Of a DNA stretch of 64,000 nucleotides, positions 42,883 to 52,524 are shown piece after piece. The position numbers and the translations under genes are program-made. The stretch is from Stygibacter sp964604155 (GTDB lineage Bacteria > Cloacimonadota > Cloacimonadia > Cloacimonadales > TCS61), in the NCBI GenBank assembly GCA_964604155.1, contig CAZRXY010000004.1, forward strand, positions 10,300 to 74,299, written 5' to 3'. Within the stretch, counting starts at the first letter, position 1. Each line of letters starts with the position of its first letter. The notes below the pieces were generated by a model that had not been told where the DNA came from, did not search any database, and was given only the letters and a program-made list of their open reading frames with translations.

Positions 42883-45870
42883 TTAGATATTTTGCAAGGG
42901 AGCAGACCAGCTTTGCTCCAGTTCTGCTGCTCTTAAATTGATTACGGATTTATTATTTATAGAAATATTGAGGACTGGATCAGTAGTAACTAAGCCTATC
43001 TGAGTGGCATCTGAGCCCATCAAAGCTTCAAAATCTTTCTGGTGATGAGGTTTGATAGATACAACGAACCTGCTGTGAGATTCGGAAAAAAGCCAGGACT
43101 CAGGAGAAAGAACGGGATCATCTATCTTGATAGAAGCACCAAGATCTACACCAATAATGCATTCCGCAAGACAGACCGCCAAACCGCCATCAGAAATATC
43201 ATGACTGGAAACTATCAGCTTATTCTTATTAGCATCACTTATTTTATTATAGAGAAGCCTTGCTTTATCCCGATTAACGCAAGGAACATTTCTCCCTAAA
43301 AAACCAAGCAATTTATAATATTCTGAGGCACCTAATTCATCATAAGTGTCGCCTATAAGATATATCATATCAGAAACTGCTTTAAATTCACTGGTAATCG
43401 TATTTCTGACGTCCGGAATTAGAGCTGTCATGGAATAGAGGATAGTAGGCGGCACCGAAATCTTTATATCTCCAGCTTTAAAATCATTTTTCATACTGTC
43501 CTTTCCTGATGTCATGGGAATATTAAAGCAGGTAGCCATATCGTATAAAGCCTGGTTCATTAGAACAAGCTTGGCAAGATTAGTTTTACCTTGTGGATTT
43601 GTAATAGGGTGATACAATGAATCCGGCACGCAGAAATTATCATTAACAGACCAGAAAGAGTTATTGTCCTGTGGATCAGGTAATGCCCCTCCGATTGAAA
43701 TAATTTGTCTCACTGCTTCATCAAAGGCTCCAGCGGACATCTGATAGGGATCAATATCACCATACCTGGGGCAAATCCCGCAGGATACGGCAATACCCTT
43801 ATAGCCGTTGAAATCCAGTCTCATTACTGCTGCATCCTGAGGAGAATTAGCGTTTTTTCCCATCAGAGGCTTTATGACAGTTTTACCTTTAACTTCGTGG
43901 TCATATTGTCTGATGACAGGTTCCCGGGAGCAGATATTCCAGGAGGACATCAATTTTAGAAGAGAATTATTGAGATCGGGATTATCCGGCAGGGAGGGCT
44001 CAGAAAGATCCGGTCTTTTCCAGATAGCCTCCATGATCTTGCGAGGATACCCATTATGCAGGAAATCCAGTGATAAATATGCTACCGGATCATCGTTATA
44101 ACGTACATCAATAAATCCCGAATCAGAGAAAACACCAATATTGGAGATTTCCACATCTCTTTCCCTGGCAAGTTTTGTAAGAGGATCCATATTGTGTTTT
44201 TCTACTACAAAAGTCATTCTTTCCTGAGATTCCGAGATAAAAATCTCCCATGGCAGGAGATTGGGATACTTAAGAGGTACTTTATCCAGATGAACTATTG
44301 CCCCACCGGGGATTTGAGCTAATTCACCAATCGAAGAAGAAAGACCACCGGCCCCATTATCCGTGGAACATTTAATGAGATTTTGCCTCACGGCTTCCTG
44401 CATGAAATCGGAGAGCAATTTCTGAGTGATGGGACTGCCTATCTGTACCGCAGACTGAGGTGAATTTTCATCAATTTCTGCTGAAGAAAATGTTGCTCCA
44501 TGAATACCATCTTTCCCAACTCTACCACCAGCCATAACGATAAGATCATCGGGATCAATATTTTTTTCCCAAGAATACACTTTACCGTATTTGAGCGGCA
44601 TAACGCCACCGGTACCGCAGTAAACCAGGGGTTTACCGCTGTATCGATCATCAAATATAATTGCCCCGTTTATCGTGGGAATACCAGATTTGTTACCTCC
44701 ATCTTCTATGCCTTTACGCACGCCTTCATAGATGCGCCGGGGGTGTAATTGACCAGGCAAAAGAGGTTTATTATAATCAGGAGGACCAAAGCAGAGGACA
44801 TTGGTATTAAAAAGCAATTGGGCTCCTCCAATGCCGGTGCCAAGCGGGTCCCGGTTATTACCAAGAATCCCCGTAATTGCCCCCCCATAAGGATCAATGG
44901 CGGAAGGTGAATTATGCGTTTCCACCTTCCAGACAAAAACGCGTTCTTCATCTATCTGCACTACTCCGGCATTGTCAGTGAAAACAAGCTTCAGCCAGTT
45001 ATTACCAGAATCATCAAAACGCTTCTTGATCAAGTCCGTAGAACCTTTTATATAGGTTTTAAAAAGAGAATCTATCTGCAATTCCTCTCCAGTATCCTCA
45101 TTTATAAAATTGATGCTCGCTCCGAATTCTTTGTGTTTGCAATGTTCAGACCAGGTTTGAGCAATAACTTCGAGTTCACAATCCGTAGGCTGGATGCTCA
45201 TACCTTTATCTTTGCGGTGTTGCCTAACATGGTGATTATCAAAGTATTCCTGAATACCCTTCATTTCGGCAAGATTGAGCGATAACAATCGCTGCTGGGA
45301 AATTTTAAGTAATTCCTTTTCCGTCACATTAAGATTAATACTCTCGGTAATTGGTAAACTTTTTATCATCACTTTGGGAACATAGAGAATTTCTTTTTTG
45401 ATATTGCCATATTCAAAATGATTAATAAGTTTATTCCCAAGTAATTGTTCAGTAATAGTTTTAAGCTGCGAAACATTAAGTGGATTTTGGAAGAAATACA
45501 ATTCCTGAGAAAATATGTGCTGTCTATTGAGATCAAGGTCAAGATCAAAAAGGTCTGCCAGGGTTTTTTGGGCAGAAATGCCTTCATCATCAGTTACCCC
45601 CGGCAATTTTGCCACCAGGGCAAAAGTGGCGTATTCATCAGTATGAAGCAGGTCATTAATTGCTGTATCGTGCAGAATACTGTCCTTAAGTCCCTTTTCT
45701 GCAAAGTCCAAAATCTCCTGCGGCGAAAGATTGTAATCAATCACAAAAAGTTTACTGCTGGCAGTTTTTCCGGTATTTATCTGCAGATAGTTTTTTGACT
45801 GCTCTGCAATGCGTTCACCTTTGTTATCTTTGATATTTTCCTTAAGAGCGAGATGAATTTGATTGATCAT
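42883..45870 (-). CDS. purL: PurL: FGAM synthase with a fused PurS-like N-terminal domain
   Basis: ATP-dependent amidation of FGAR. 995 residues, intermediate between small PurL (about 740) and the long PurL-PurQ fusion (about 1,300). Residues about 78-155 look like PurS (LPGVTDDEGISAQKTLADLF ... LLGNKLINHFEYG), which would replace the separate purS absent here. The catalytic part has IAQTWSEHCKHKEF, VFVWKVETHNSPSAIDPYGGA, the GAGGLSSSIGELAQIPGG loop and, in the second half, SGKDSMKND. The glutaminase is separate (purQ). Translation begins directly at the purM stop. Confidence 0.95.
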   Translation of the reverse strand: MINQIHLALKENIKDNKGERIAEQSKNYLQINTGKTASSKLFVIDYNLSPQEILDFAEKGLKDSILHDTAINDLLHTDEYATFALVAKLPGVTDDEGISAQKTLADLFDLDLDLNRQHIFSQELYFFQNPLNVSQLKTITEQLLGNKLINHFEYGNIKKEILYVPKVMIKSLPITESINLNVTEKELLKISQQRLLSLNLAEMKGIQEYFDNHHVRQHRKDKGMSIQPTDCELEVIAQTWSEHCKHKEFGASINFINEDTGEELQIDSLFKTYIKGSTDLIKKRFDDSGNNWLKLVFTDNAGVVQIDEERVFVWKVETHNSPSAIDPYGGAITGILGNNRDPLGTGIGGAQLLFNTNVLCFGPPDYNKPLLPGQLHPRRIYEGVRKGIEDGGNKSGIPTINGAIIFDDRYSGKPLVYCGTGGVMPLKYGKVYSWEKNIDPDDLIVMAGGRVGKDGIHGATFSSAEIDENSPQSAVQIGSPITQKLLSDFMQEAVRQNLIKCSTDNGAGGLSSSIGELAQIPGGAIVHLDKVPLKYPNLLPWEIFISESQERMTFVVEKHNMDPLTKLARERDVEISNIGVFSDSGFIDVRYNDDPVAYLSLDFLHNGYPRKIMEAIWKRPDLSEPSLPDNPDLNNSLLKLMSSWNICSREPVIRQYDHEVKGKTVIKPLMGKNANSPQDAAVMRLDFNGYKGIAVSCGICPRYGDIDPYQMSAGAFDEAVRQIISIGGALPDPQDNNSFWSVNDNFCVPDSLYHPITNPQGKTNLAKLVLMNQALYDMATCFNIPMTSGKDSMKNDFKAGDIKISVPPTILYSMTALIPDVRNTITSEFKAVSDMIYLIGDTYDELGASEYYKLLGFLGRNVPCVNRDKARLLYNKISDANKNKLIVSSHDISDGGLAVCLAECIIGVDLGASIKIDDPVLSPESWLFSESHSRFVVSIKPHHQKDFEALMGSDATQIGLVTTDPVLNISINNKSVINLRAAELEQSWSAPLQNI

Positions 45871-46977
45871 TTATTTACCCCGCATCTCGGTAGTATCATA
45901 GATCAATTTTTGCGGGAAACAGCCCTGAGCTTGAATGGTTATCTGCTGCTCGTCTAAGACCATACCTGCGATTCTGGATACATAGTTATTATTTTGGATA
46001 AAATTATTAATTATCTGGGCATCATTACTATCTACTGCTATAAGCATGGCATTTCCCATGTTCCAGATCCTATATGCTTCCTGTTCGGTGATCCGTCCGT
46101 ATTCCTGCAAGATTTTCATAAAATCGTGCGGGGGAAAAAGATTATCAAGAATTGCCCCCAGCTTATTGATTCTAAGTACTCTATTCAGGTTATCGGCAAT
46201 ACCTCCTCCTGTGATATGGGCAATACCATTTATCTGGAATCCGGAATTTAAGATTTTGCTGATAAGGGGAGCGAAGATAAGAGAGGGAGTGAGTAAAATT
46301 TCTCCCCAGGTAGCATCTGAAAATTTTTGATCATGCCAGTTATTCCCGAATTTATCTTGCATAACTTTTCGTATAAGCGAAAATCCATTACTGCGGAAAC
46401 CCCGGCTGGCAAGGCTGATAATGGCATCACCGGCTTTCATGGATATCCCTGAAATTGGCTCTGTAAGAGTTGCAGGTAGAAAACCTATCGCCGTGGAACA
46501 CCAGTTAAAATGCATGCCGGAACCCCAGCCGCCTATGCGGCTACCCAGCTCTGCAATTTCACCACCAGGTACCGAGACTTTGGCAACCTGAGACGCATCT
46601 GCCAGTCCCTGCATTAATTTATCCACAATCTCACTATCAAGAAAATCCACATCAAGGATGTTTGAGATATTTGTGGCTTCAAAGCCATTGGCAGCAAGAT
46701 CATCCACCACCATGGCAACAAGGTCGTAGCCCAAAGTGTGATAGATCCCACATCTTTCCGCCAGTTCGATTTTTGTGCCAATACCATCTGACGAGATTCC
46801 CAGGCGGATACCATTGAAATTTATAACATTGGAAAATGCTCCATCAATGCCAAGTTTCTGGTCACCCGGTTTATCTTTTCTATTAGAAAATGTTTTCTTT
46901 GCCCAGTTGTAGGCTATCTGAGAACATTGGTTGCCAAGATCAATATTTATCCCACTGTCTTTATTATTCATATCCAC
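45871..46977 (-). CDS. purM: PurM: AIR synthetase (cyclo-ligase)
   Basis: Closes the imidazole ring of FGAM to AIR. 368 residues, close to the family length (about 345). Motifs: GIDGAFSNVI, LGISSDGIGTKIELA, YDLVAMVVDDLAANG, GGEIAELGSRIGG, AHITGGGIADNLNRVL and WNMGNAMLIAV. It abuts guaB upstream and purL downstream with no gap. Confidence 0.95.
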   Translation of the reverse strand: MDMNNKDSGINIDLGNQCSQIAYNWAKKTFSNRKDKPGDQKLGIDGAFSNVINFNGIRLGISSDGIGTKIELAERCGIYHTLGYDLVAMVVDDLAANGFEATNISNILDVDFLDSEIVDKLMQGLADASQVAKVSVPGGEIAELGSRIGGWGSGMHFNWCSTAIGFLPATLTEPISGISMKAGDAIISLASRGFRSNGFSLIRKVMQDKFGNNWHDQKFSDATWGEILLTPSLIFAPLISKILNSGFQINGIAHITGGGIADNLNRVLRINKLGAILDNLFPPHDFMKILQEYGRITEQEAYRIWNMGNAMLIAVDSNDAQIINNFIQNNNYVSRIAGMVLDEQQITIQAQGCFPQKLIYDTTEMRGK

Positions 46978-48474
46978 CTACTCATAGTTTTGCGTATGAT
47001 CGCTGTTTTTATGATCGCCCGGAATGTATATGTCATGAGCCTTACCCTCTCTAATAGAGAGAGCAGAGACCAGTTCAAGAACAGATTTCTGATGAAATTC
47101 CATAATATCCGCAGCACCACAGGTACTCATAGATGCTTTGATTTTGGTGAGGGTTTCATCGATATTATCCCTTAATCTGCCGATGTATTCCACAAAACCC
47201 TCTACGCCTTCTACAAAATTCATCTGATGATATCGCTTTTGCACCCAGTCTCGGGCACGGGCACTACCCTCTCCCCAGTATGGTTTCATCACTCTGTTAT
47301 TAATCACAATCTTTTCCGTGGGAGATTCTTCCATACGGGCAAAATAACGTCCCATCATCACATAATCCGCACCTATGGCAAGAGCAATAGTGATATCCTT
47401 TGTGCTGGTTACTCCACCATCTGCAATCAGGGGTATATACTTACCTGTATCTTTAAAATATTTATCTCTTTCTTCTGCTACTTCTATGATAGAAGAAGCC
47501 AAGCCCCTGCCGGTACCCTTCTGCTCCTGAGTGATGCAGATAGAGCCACCACCCATGCCGATCTTTATCGCAGAACATCCTACATCCACGAGATACCTAA
47601 AGGCTTCTGCTGTGATAATATTACCACCGATTACAGGAATTTGCGGAAAATTCGCCAGCGACCATACCACCGCATCCTTGAGATAGGTAGAATAGCCATC
47701 TGAAGAATCTACAGAAATCACATCTACTTCTGCCGCTACAAGAGCTGTAATTCTTTCCTTGTAATCGTGCGTATTCACAGCTGCTACTGCGAGCAGACGT
47801 TTGCGATCATCATGCACTTCAAGTGGATTATCCAGGTGATCATTGATATCCTTTCTGAAAACCAGCGAAACTAACCTGTCATCATTATCAAGAATAGGCA
47901 TAACAGATTTATGGCTCTCCAGCAGAAGATTATTTGCCTCTTTGAGATCAGTAATATTGTAGCCGACTTCGCAGGCAGTGCGGGGTATCATTCTTTCTCC
48001 TACAGTATTATTTCCGTGTAACCCAAGATCATAATCATATTTTGAGATTAGCCCCACGAAAACATTATCATCATTGACAACCGGAAAAGTGGAATATCCG
48101 GTTCTTTCTCGAATCAGATACATGTCTTTCACTGTCATATCAGGCAGCACAGTTTTTGGGCTTACAAATCCTGCTTTATGATTTTTTATCCGCCTGATCA
48201 TTTCTGCCTGCTCGCTAACTCCCTGAGAACAGAATATAAAAGCTACCCCACCAAGTTTGGCAAGCTCTATACCCATCGATTCACCCGAAACACTTTGCAT
48301 GGCTGCAGAGACAATAGGAATATTTAACCAAAATTTTTTATCACCTCCAGGACTATATACAAGAGGAGTTCTAAGACTGATATTCTCAAGCTTTGTTCTC
48401 TCGGTTGTTAATCCTGGCAACAACCGGAATTCCATCAATGTCCTGGAAGGTTCATAAATAATTCGTTTTGCCAT
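46978..48474 (-). CDS. guaB: GuaB: IMP dehydrogenase
   Basis: Oxidises IMP to XMP with NAD. 498 residues with a TIM barrel split by two CBS domains (about 110-225). Active-site loop GMGGGSICITQEQKGTGRG carries the catalytic cysteine; DGGVTSTKDITIALAIGADYVMMG binds phosphate; GEGSARARDW is the mobile flap region. The loop is the SICIT variant, not the more common SICTT. The last 20 residues are polar and unusual. Converts the output of PurH to the substrate of GuaA in the same cluster. Confidence 0.95.
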   Translation of the reverse strand: MAKRIIYEPSRTLMEFRLLPGLTTERTKLENISLRTPLVYSPGGDKKFWLNIPIVSAAMQSVSGESMGIELAKLGGVAFIFCSQGVSEQAEMIRRIKNHKAGFVSPKTVLPDMTVKDMYLIRERTGYSTFPVVNDDNVFVGLISKYDYDLGLHGNNTVGERMIPRTACEVGYNITDLKEANNLLLESHKSVMPILDNDDRLVSLVFRKDINDHLDNPLEVHDDRKRLLAVAAVNTHDYKERITALVAAEVDVISVDSSDGYSTYLKDAVVWSLANFPQIPVIGGNIITAEAFRYLVDVGCSAIKIGMGGGSICITQEQKGTGRGLASSIIEVAEERDKYFKDTGKYIPLIADGGVTSTKDITIALAIGADYVMMGRYFARMEESPTEKIVINNRVMKPYWGEGSARARDWVQKRYHQMNFVEGVEGFVEYIGRLRDNIDETLTKIKASMSTCGAADIMEFHQKSVLELVSALSIREGKAHDIYIPGDHKNSDHTQNYE

Positions 48475-48486
48475 AAATCCTCCAGA

Positions 48487-48936
48487 TCAACTCAATCGCT
48501 TGAATTTAACTTCATCAACTGTATACTTTTTTTCACAATAGGCACATCGGACAGACATGGTTTTTTTATTGATGTGAAAACGACTGCTCATGTTTTCTTT
48601 ATTAGTGATGCAGTTATGATTAGGACATACTATGAGACCTTCTATTACAGCAGGAATATCTGCAGGTTCTTTTAAGACAACTTCATAATTTTTAATCTCT
48701 ATAAAGGAAGCATTTGGCGATATCAGGGCAATACTCTTCTTTTCAGCTTCGCTCATAACATAGTTTTCTATTTTAATGATATCTTTATTGCCAAGTTTGT
48801 GGCTCTCCAGATTTGAGCCGATAACAAAAAGCGAATCATCTAAATGCAACAACTTGGCAATATAAAGTGCCTTCCCTGCAAGGATATGATCTATCACCGT
48901 ACCATTTTCTATGGGTCTTACACGCATTTCTTTCAT
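48487..48936 (-). CDS. pyrI: PyrI: aspartate carbamoyltransferase regulatory subunit
   Basis: 149 residues. N-terminal allosteric ferredoxin-like domain (VRPIENGTVIDHILAGKA binds nucleotide effectors), and a C-terminal zinc domain with the four cysteines CPNHNC and CAYC (about 103-134). It lies 1 base from pyrB, the catalytic partner, and implies an allosterically controlled ATCase as in enteric bacteria. Confidence 0.95.
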   Translation of the reverse strand: MKEMRVRPIENGTVIDHILAGKALYIAKLLHLDDSLFVIGSNLESHKLGNKDIIKIENYVMSEAEKKSIALISPNASFIEIKNYEVVLKEPADIPAVIEGLIVCPNHNCITNKENMSSRFHINKKTMSVRCAYCEKKYTVDEVKFKRLS

Positions 48937-48937
48937 C

Positions 48938-49840
48938 CTATACCTTCCTTAGCAGAATAGAGATAATAGCCTGTCTTGTGAACACGCCGTTTTTTGCCTG
49001 AGGGAAATAATAAGCATATTTTGTGGTATCCACTTCCGTGTGAATCTCGTCAATTCTGGGCAATGGGTGCAAGATACGGAAATTTGATTTTACCTTCTCC
49101 AGCATATTTTCCCTGATAATATAAGAACCTTTCACTCTGTTATAATCTTCCAAATCAGCAAATCTTTCTTTCTGGATCCGAGTTACATACAGGATATCGA
49201 GATCATCGATAAATCCTTCAATATTGGTTTCTTCCTGCCAGACCACACCCTTATCATCCAAGTCTTCAAGTATATATTTTGGCATGCGAAGATGGGAAGG
49301 TGAGACAAAGTAGAAATTGGTATCAAAATCTGCTAGTGCCTGGCAAAGTGAGTGAACAGTCCTGCCGAATTTTAAATCACCTACTACTCCGATATTCAGT
49401 CTATCAAGCCGCTGCTGAGTCTTTTTTATGGAATACAAGTCCAAAAGAGCCTGAGTGGGATGCTGGTTTGCCCCATCTCCAGCATTAATTACTGGGATAT
49501 CAACCACTTCTGCAGCATACCGGGCGGCTCCCTCGACAGGCGATCTCTGGATTATTATATCGGAATACTGGCTGATAGTTTTAAGCGTATCGGCAAAGGA
49601 TTCACCCTTAGCTACCGAAGTAGAACCTGTACCGGTCATGATAAGAGTTTTTGCCCCCAATTTCTTCAGGGCAGTATCAAAGGAAAATAATGTGCGGGTT
49701 GAGGGCTCAAAAAAGAGCAACGCTGCCACTATATCCGGGATTGCAACATCTAATTTTCCAGACTCGATTTGTTCTGCCACATCCAGAATCTGCAAAATTT
49801 CATCTTTTTTCAAGTCCTGCATAGAAATCAGGTTTTTCAT
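48938..49840 (-). CDS. pyrB: PyrB: aspartate carbamoyltransferase catalytic subunit
   Basis: Condenses carbamoyl phosphate and aspartate. 300 residues, usual length. FFEPSTRTLFSFDTA (carbamoyl-phosphate site), KGESFADT, the catalytic HPTQALLDL, and HPLPRIDEI. Regulated by the adjacent pyrI product. The carbamoyl phosphate synthetase genes are not in the window. Confidence 0.96.
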   Translation of the reverse strand: MKNLISMQDLKKDEILQILDVAEQIESGKLDVAIPDIVAALLFFEPSTRTLFSFDTALKKLGAKTLIMTGTGSTSVAKGESFADTLKTISQYSDIIIQRSPVEGAARYAAEVVDIPVINAGDGANQHPTQALLDLYSIKKTQQRLDRLNIGVVGDLKFGRTVHSLCQALADFDTNFYFVSPSHLRMPKYILEDLDDKGVVWQEETNIEGFIDDLDILYVTRIQKERFADLEDYNRVKGSYIIRENMLEKVKSNFRILHPLPRIDEIHTEVDTTKYAYYFPQAKNGVFTRQAIISILLRKV

Positions 49841-49856
49841 TAATACTCCTGTATTA

Positions 49857-51239
49857 TTATTTTATATTCTCTCGTCTGGAATAAGCTTGCCAGGCTCTGT
49901 CCCTATAGATACTAGCGGCACTTTGAGGATTTTCACTATCTAATATCCCTCTTCCCACAATGATGCAATCTGCTCCACCAAAAATTGCATCTTCTATACT
50001 GATATACTGTTGTCCCAGTTTATCTGAACCACTTTCGAGCTTAACTCCAGGCATAAGCAGCAGCATCCCGGGTGGGAATTTTTGCTTGAACCGTCTGATG
50101 TCATCCCGATTCTTTCCATGTCCTATAAAACCCGAAACCAGAGCAGGATTATTCCTGCCGGCTTCCAGAACCTTTCTGGTATAGGTTTCATTGATGAGGT
50201 TATCTTTGGAAGACATTCTTGCCAGAAGAAAACAGCTTCTGCCGGAAATATCATCAAAGAGCCCATCTAATATCCCCGCTCCGGCTACCATATGTACCGT
50301 GATAAATTCTGCCCAACTACTTATCTTATATACCCCTTTATGATATTGCATTCTCACTGTATTACCAATATCTGCAAATTTTCTGTCTTCAAAGATATGA
50401 AAATCATACTTCCGAGCATATTGCCGGAGCCTGGGTATAAAACTTTCGTCAAAATCTTCTAAAATATCTATATGCGTTTTGAGCATCACTATTTCCGAAG
50501 CAGTTTTCTCTAAATGTTCAAAAAATTCCCCCTGAGTAGTAACATCTAGAGACAATATGAGATTGCTCTGCTTCCTGTTCATTGTGGAAACAAGCTCCTG
50601 AGTAAGCGGATTAGCTGACGTGTCCGGCACCTGTTCATGATCCTGGATAAGACTGGCAGTGAATTCTTTTACACGGGAAACCAGCTCAGTGTTAATTAGC
50701 CCGTTATCCGTTAGGATGAAAAGAATATCATCAAGTGAGATGAGGCTGTGCAGTTTGTAACCGGCTTTCTGGAGGATTTGAGCACCATCAAGGCTTCTAT
50801 CTATTACCACAGATACATCATGAATGATAACCCCCTCCGCCTTGAGCTTCTCCGCTGTTTCTATTTTGCTTTCTCCGGTTGTGATAAGATCATCAATTAC
50901 CAGACAAATAGAGCCAGGCTCGAATTTTCCTATGACATTATTTCCAGTACCATAAGCTTTTTCTTCTTTCCTCATATAGATAAGCGGCTTATTTAGCCTG
51001 TCTGCTACCAGCGTAGCCACAGGTAGAGCAGTATAGGGAATACCCGTGATCAAATCAAAATTGAGTCCCTCGATATCATCGATTATAAGATCAACTATGG
51101 CATCAAGTAAATGGGGATATGATATCATATCTCTGAGATCAAAATAAAAAGGTGACACTTTACCGCTTTTAAGGGTGAAAGAGCCGAACTTGATAGCCCC
51201 GATATTGAATAATTCGATAATAAACTTTTCTTTACTCAT
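49857..51239 (-). CDS. pyrE/pyrF: PyrE-PyrF fusion: UMP synthase (OPRT plus OMP decarboxylase)
   Basis: 460 residues. Residues 1-205 are orotate phosphoribosyltransferase (FGSFTLKSGKVSPFYFDLRD; PRPP loop VIDDLITTGES at 114-124; KEEKAYGTGN). Residues 225-455 are OMP decarboxylase (LSLDVTT, MLKTHIDIL, EDRKFADIGNTV with the catalytic Lys287-Asp290, LGQQYISIEDA, IIVGRGI, SIYRDRAWQAY). The decarboxylase half follows the eukaryotic UMP synthase pattern closely. Arrangement and order are those of animal/plant UMPS and the reverse of some bacterial fusions. Gaps to neighbours are 9 and 16 bases. Confidence 0.94.
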   Translation of the reverse strand: MSKEKFIIELFNIGAIKFGSFTLKSGKVSPFYFDLRDMISYPHLLDAIVDLIIDDIEGLNFDLITGIPYTALPVATLVADRLNKPLIYMRKEEKAYGTGNNVIGKFEPGSICLVIDDLITTGESKIETAEKLKAEGVIIHDVSVVIDRSLDGAQILQKAGYKLHSLISLDDILFILTDNGLINTELVSRVKEFTASLIQDHEQVPDTSANPLTQELVSTMNRKQSNLILSLDVTTQGEFFEHLEKTASEIVMLKTHIDILEDFDESFIPRLRQYARKYDFHIFEDRKFADIGNTVRMQYHKGVYKISSWAEFITVHMVAGAGILDGLFDDISGRSCFLLARMSSKDNLINETYTRKVLEAGRNNPALVSGFIGHGKNRDDIRRFKQKFPPGMLLLMPGVKLESGSDKLGQQYISIEDAIFGGADCIIVGRGILDSENPQSAASIYRDRAWQAYSRRENIK

Positions 51240-51248
51240 AATATGAAC

Positions 51249-52517
51249 CTACCTTATTATTTGATGGGCAATGCCATTTACTATAGTATAAACGGGTGCT
51301 CCCTTGTATTTAAAGCCTTCAAAGGGAGTGTATTTGGCATGGCTTTTATTTCTTCTCCCCAAAATTTTGCCCTCCTGATCAGGGTCTATTATCGTAATAT
51401 TAGCCGGAATTCCCTCAGTGAGTTTTCCATAATCATTTAAATTAAATAAATAAGCTACTTTACGTGTCATCAGATCAACCAGTCTCTCACGTGTTAGCTT
51501 TTTCTGATCCACACAGGTAAGCATTAGCCTCAAAGAAGTATCCAAGCCGGGAAAGCCTGAGGGAGCAGTAGAATAGGCATTTCTTTTTTCTCTTAATGTA
51601 TGGGGAGCGTGATCGGAACCTATAAAATCGATAGTAAAATTATTGATAGCTTCCCAAAGTGCCTCTGTATCAGCTTGAGTTCGAAGTGGAGGATTTACCT
51701 TGGCAATATTACCCATTTGTGAGCAGATAGCCTCTGTGAGCAGGAGATGATGTGGCGTGACCTCGCAGAATACTTTTTCACCAACTGTTTTCGCAGAGCG
51801 GATCATCTCAATTTCTTCCCGCGTGGATACATGAGCAATTGTGATGCTGTTACCAATATTTTTGGCCAGATCGAGGCATATCTCCAAGCCGGTGATAGCA
51901 GCTTTACGAGCTCTGATCATTCCATGGGACTCAATTTTGAGGGGGTATTTGTACCTGGGGGCGATAAATTTCTGAAGTTCCGTATGGATAGTCACCATTT
52001 TTTCGAACTCTCTGCCCAGCTCAAAAACACGTCTGATTTCTGTGACATTATCCATTAATTCCGCAGTATTTGATGCAGCCAGAAATATTTTGATCCCAAT
52101 GATATCATCCGGGTCATCATTAAGAATTTTCTTCAAATCCTCATTATTATCATTGGTAGCACCAAGATAGAAACGGCAATTCACCTCAGCTTTTTTGGCA
52201 GCCTTCCTTTTTAGATTAAGATTTTTTAGATCAGTGGTCGATGGAATCGTGTTTGGCATATCGAATATTGTAGTGAAACCACCTCTGATAGCTGCTGCAC
52301 CAGCACTTCTGAAATTTTCTTTATAAGCCAGCTCCAGATCACGGGCATGAACGTGCGGATCGATGAGACCCGGGATTACCCATTGCTTATCACAATTGAT
52401 TATCTCGCTGGCATCTGCATCTTTTTCTCCAATGTGATTGATCATGCCATCCTTGATGATGATATTGCAGTTATTGCCCGACATATCCACATTTTTTAAT
52501 AGTAAATCAGCTTTCAT
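51249..52517 (-). CDS. pyrC: PyrC: dihydroorotase
   Basis: Amidohydrolase closing the dihydroorotate ring. About 422 residues. Metal and active-site motifs: IDPHVHARD, GGFTTIFDMPNT, IKIFLAAS (carbamylated lysine), VTIHTEL, IAHVSTREEIE and SDHAPHTLREK. The start is ATG 52517, preceded by GAGG; the longer frame to 52589 runs into pyrK. It is class I-like dihydroorotase, and could be mistaken for allantoinase without context; the pyr neighbours decide it. Confidence 0.94.
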   Translation of the reverse strand: MKADLLLKNVDMSGNNCNIIIKDGMINHIGEKDADASEIINCDKQWVIPGLIDPHVHARDLELAYKENFRSAGAAAIRGGFTTIFDMPNTIPSTTDLKNLNLKRKAAKKAEVNCRFYLGATNDNNEDLKKILNDDPDDIIGIKIFLAASNTAELMDNVTEIRRVFELGREFEKMVTIHTELQKFIAPRYKYPLKIESHGMIRARKAAITGLEICLDLAKNIGNSITIAHVSTREEIEMIRSAKTVGEKVFCEVTPHHLLLTEAICSQMGNIAKVNPPLRTQADTEALWEAINNFTIDFIGSDHAPHTLREKRNAYSTAPSGFPGLDTSLRLMLTCVDQKKLTRERLVDLMTRKVAYLFNLNDYGKLTEGIPANITIIDPDQEGKILGRRNKSHAKYTPFEGFKYKGAPVYTIVNGIAHQIIR

Positions 52518-52524
52518 TTTAGCC

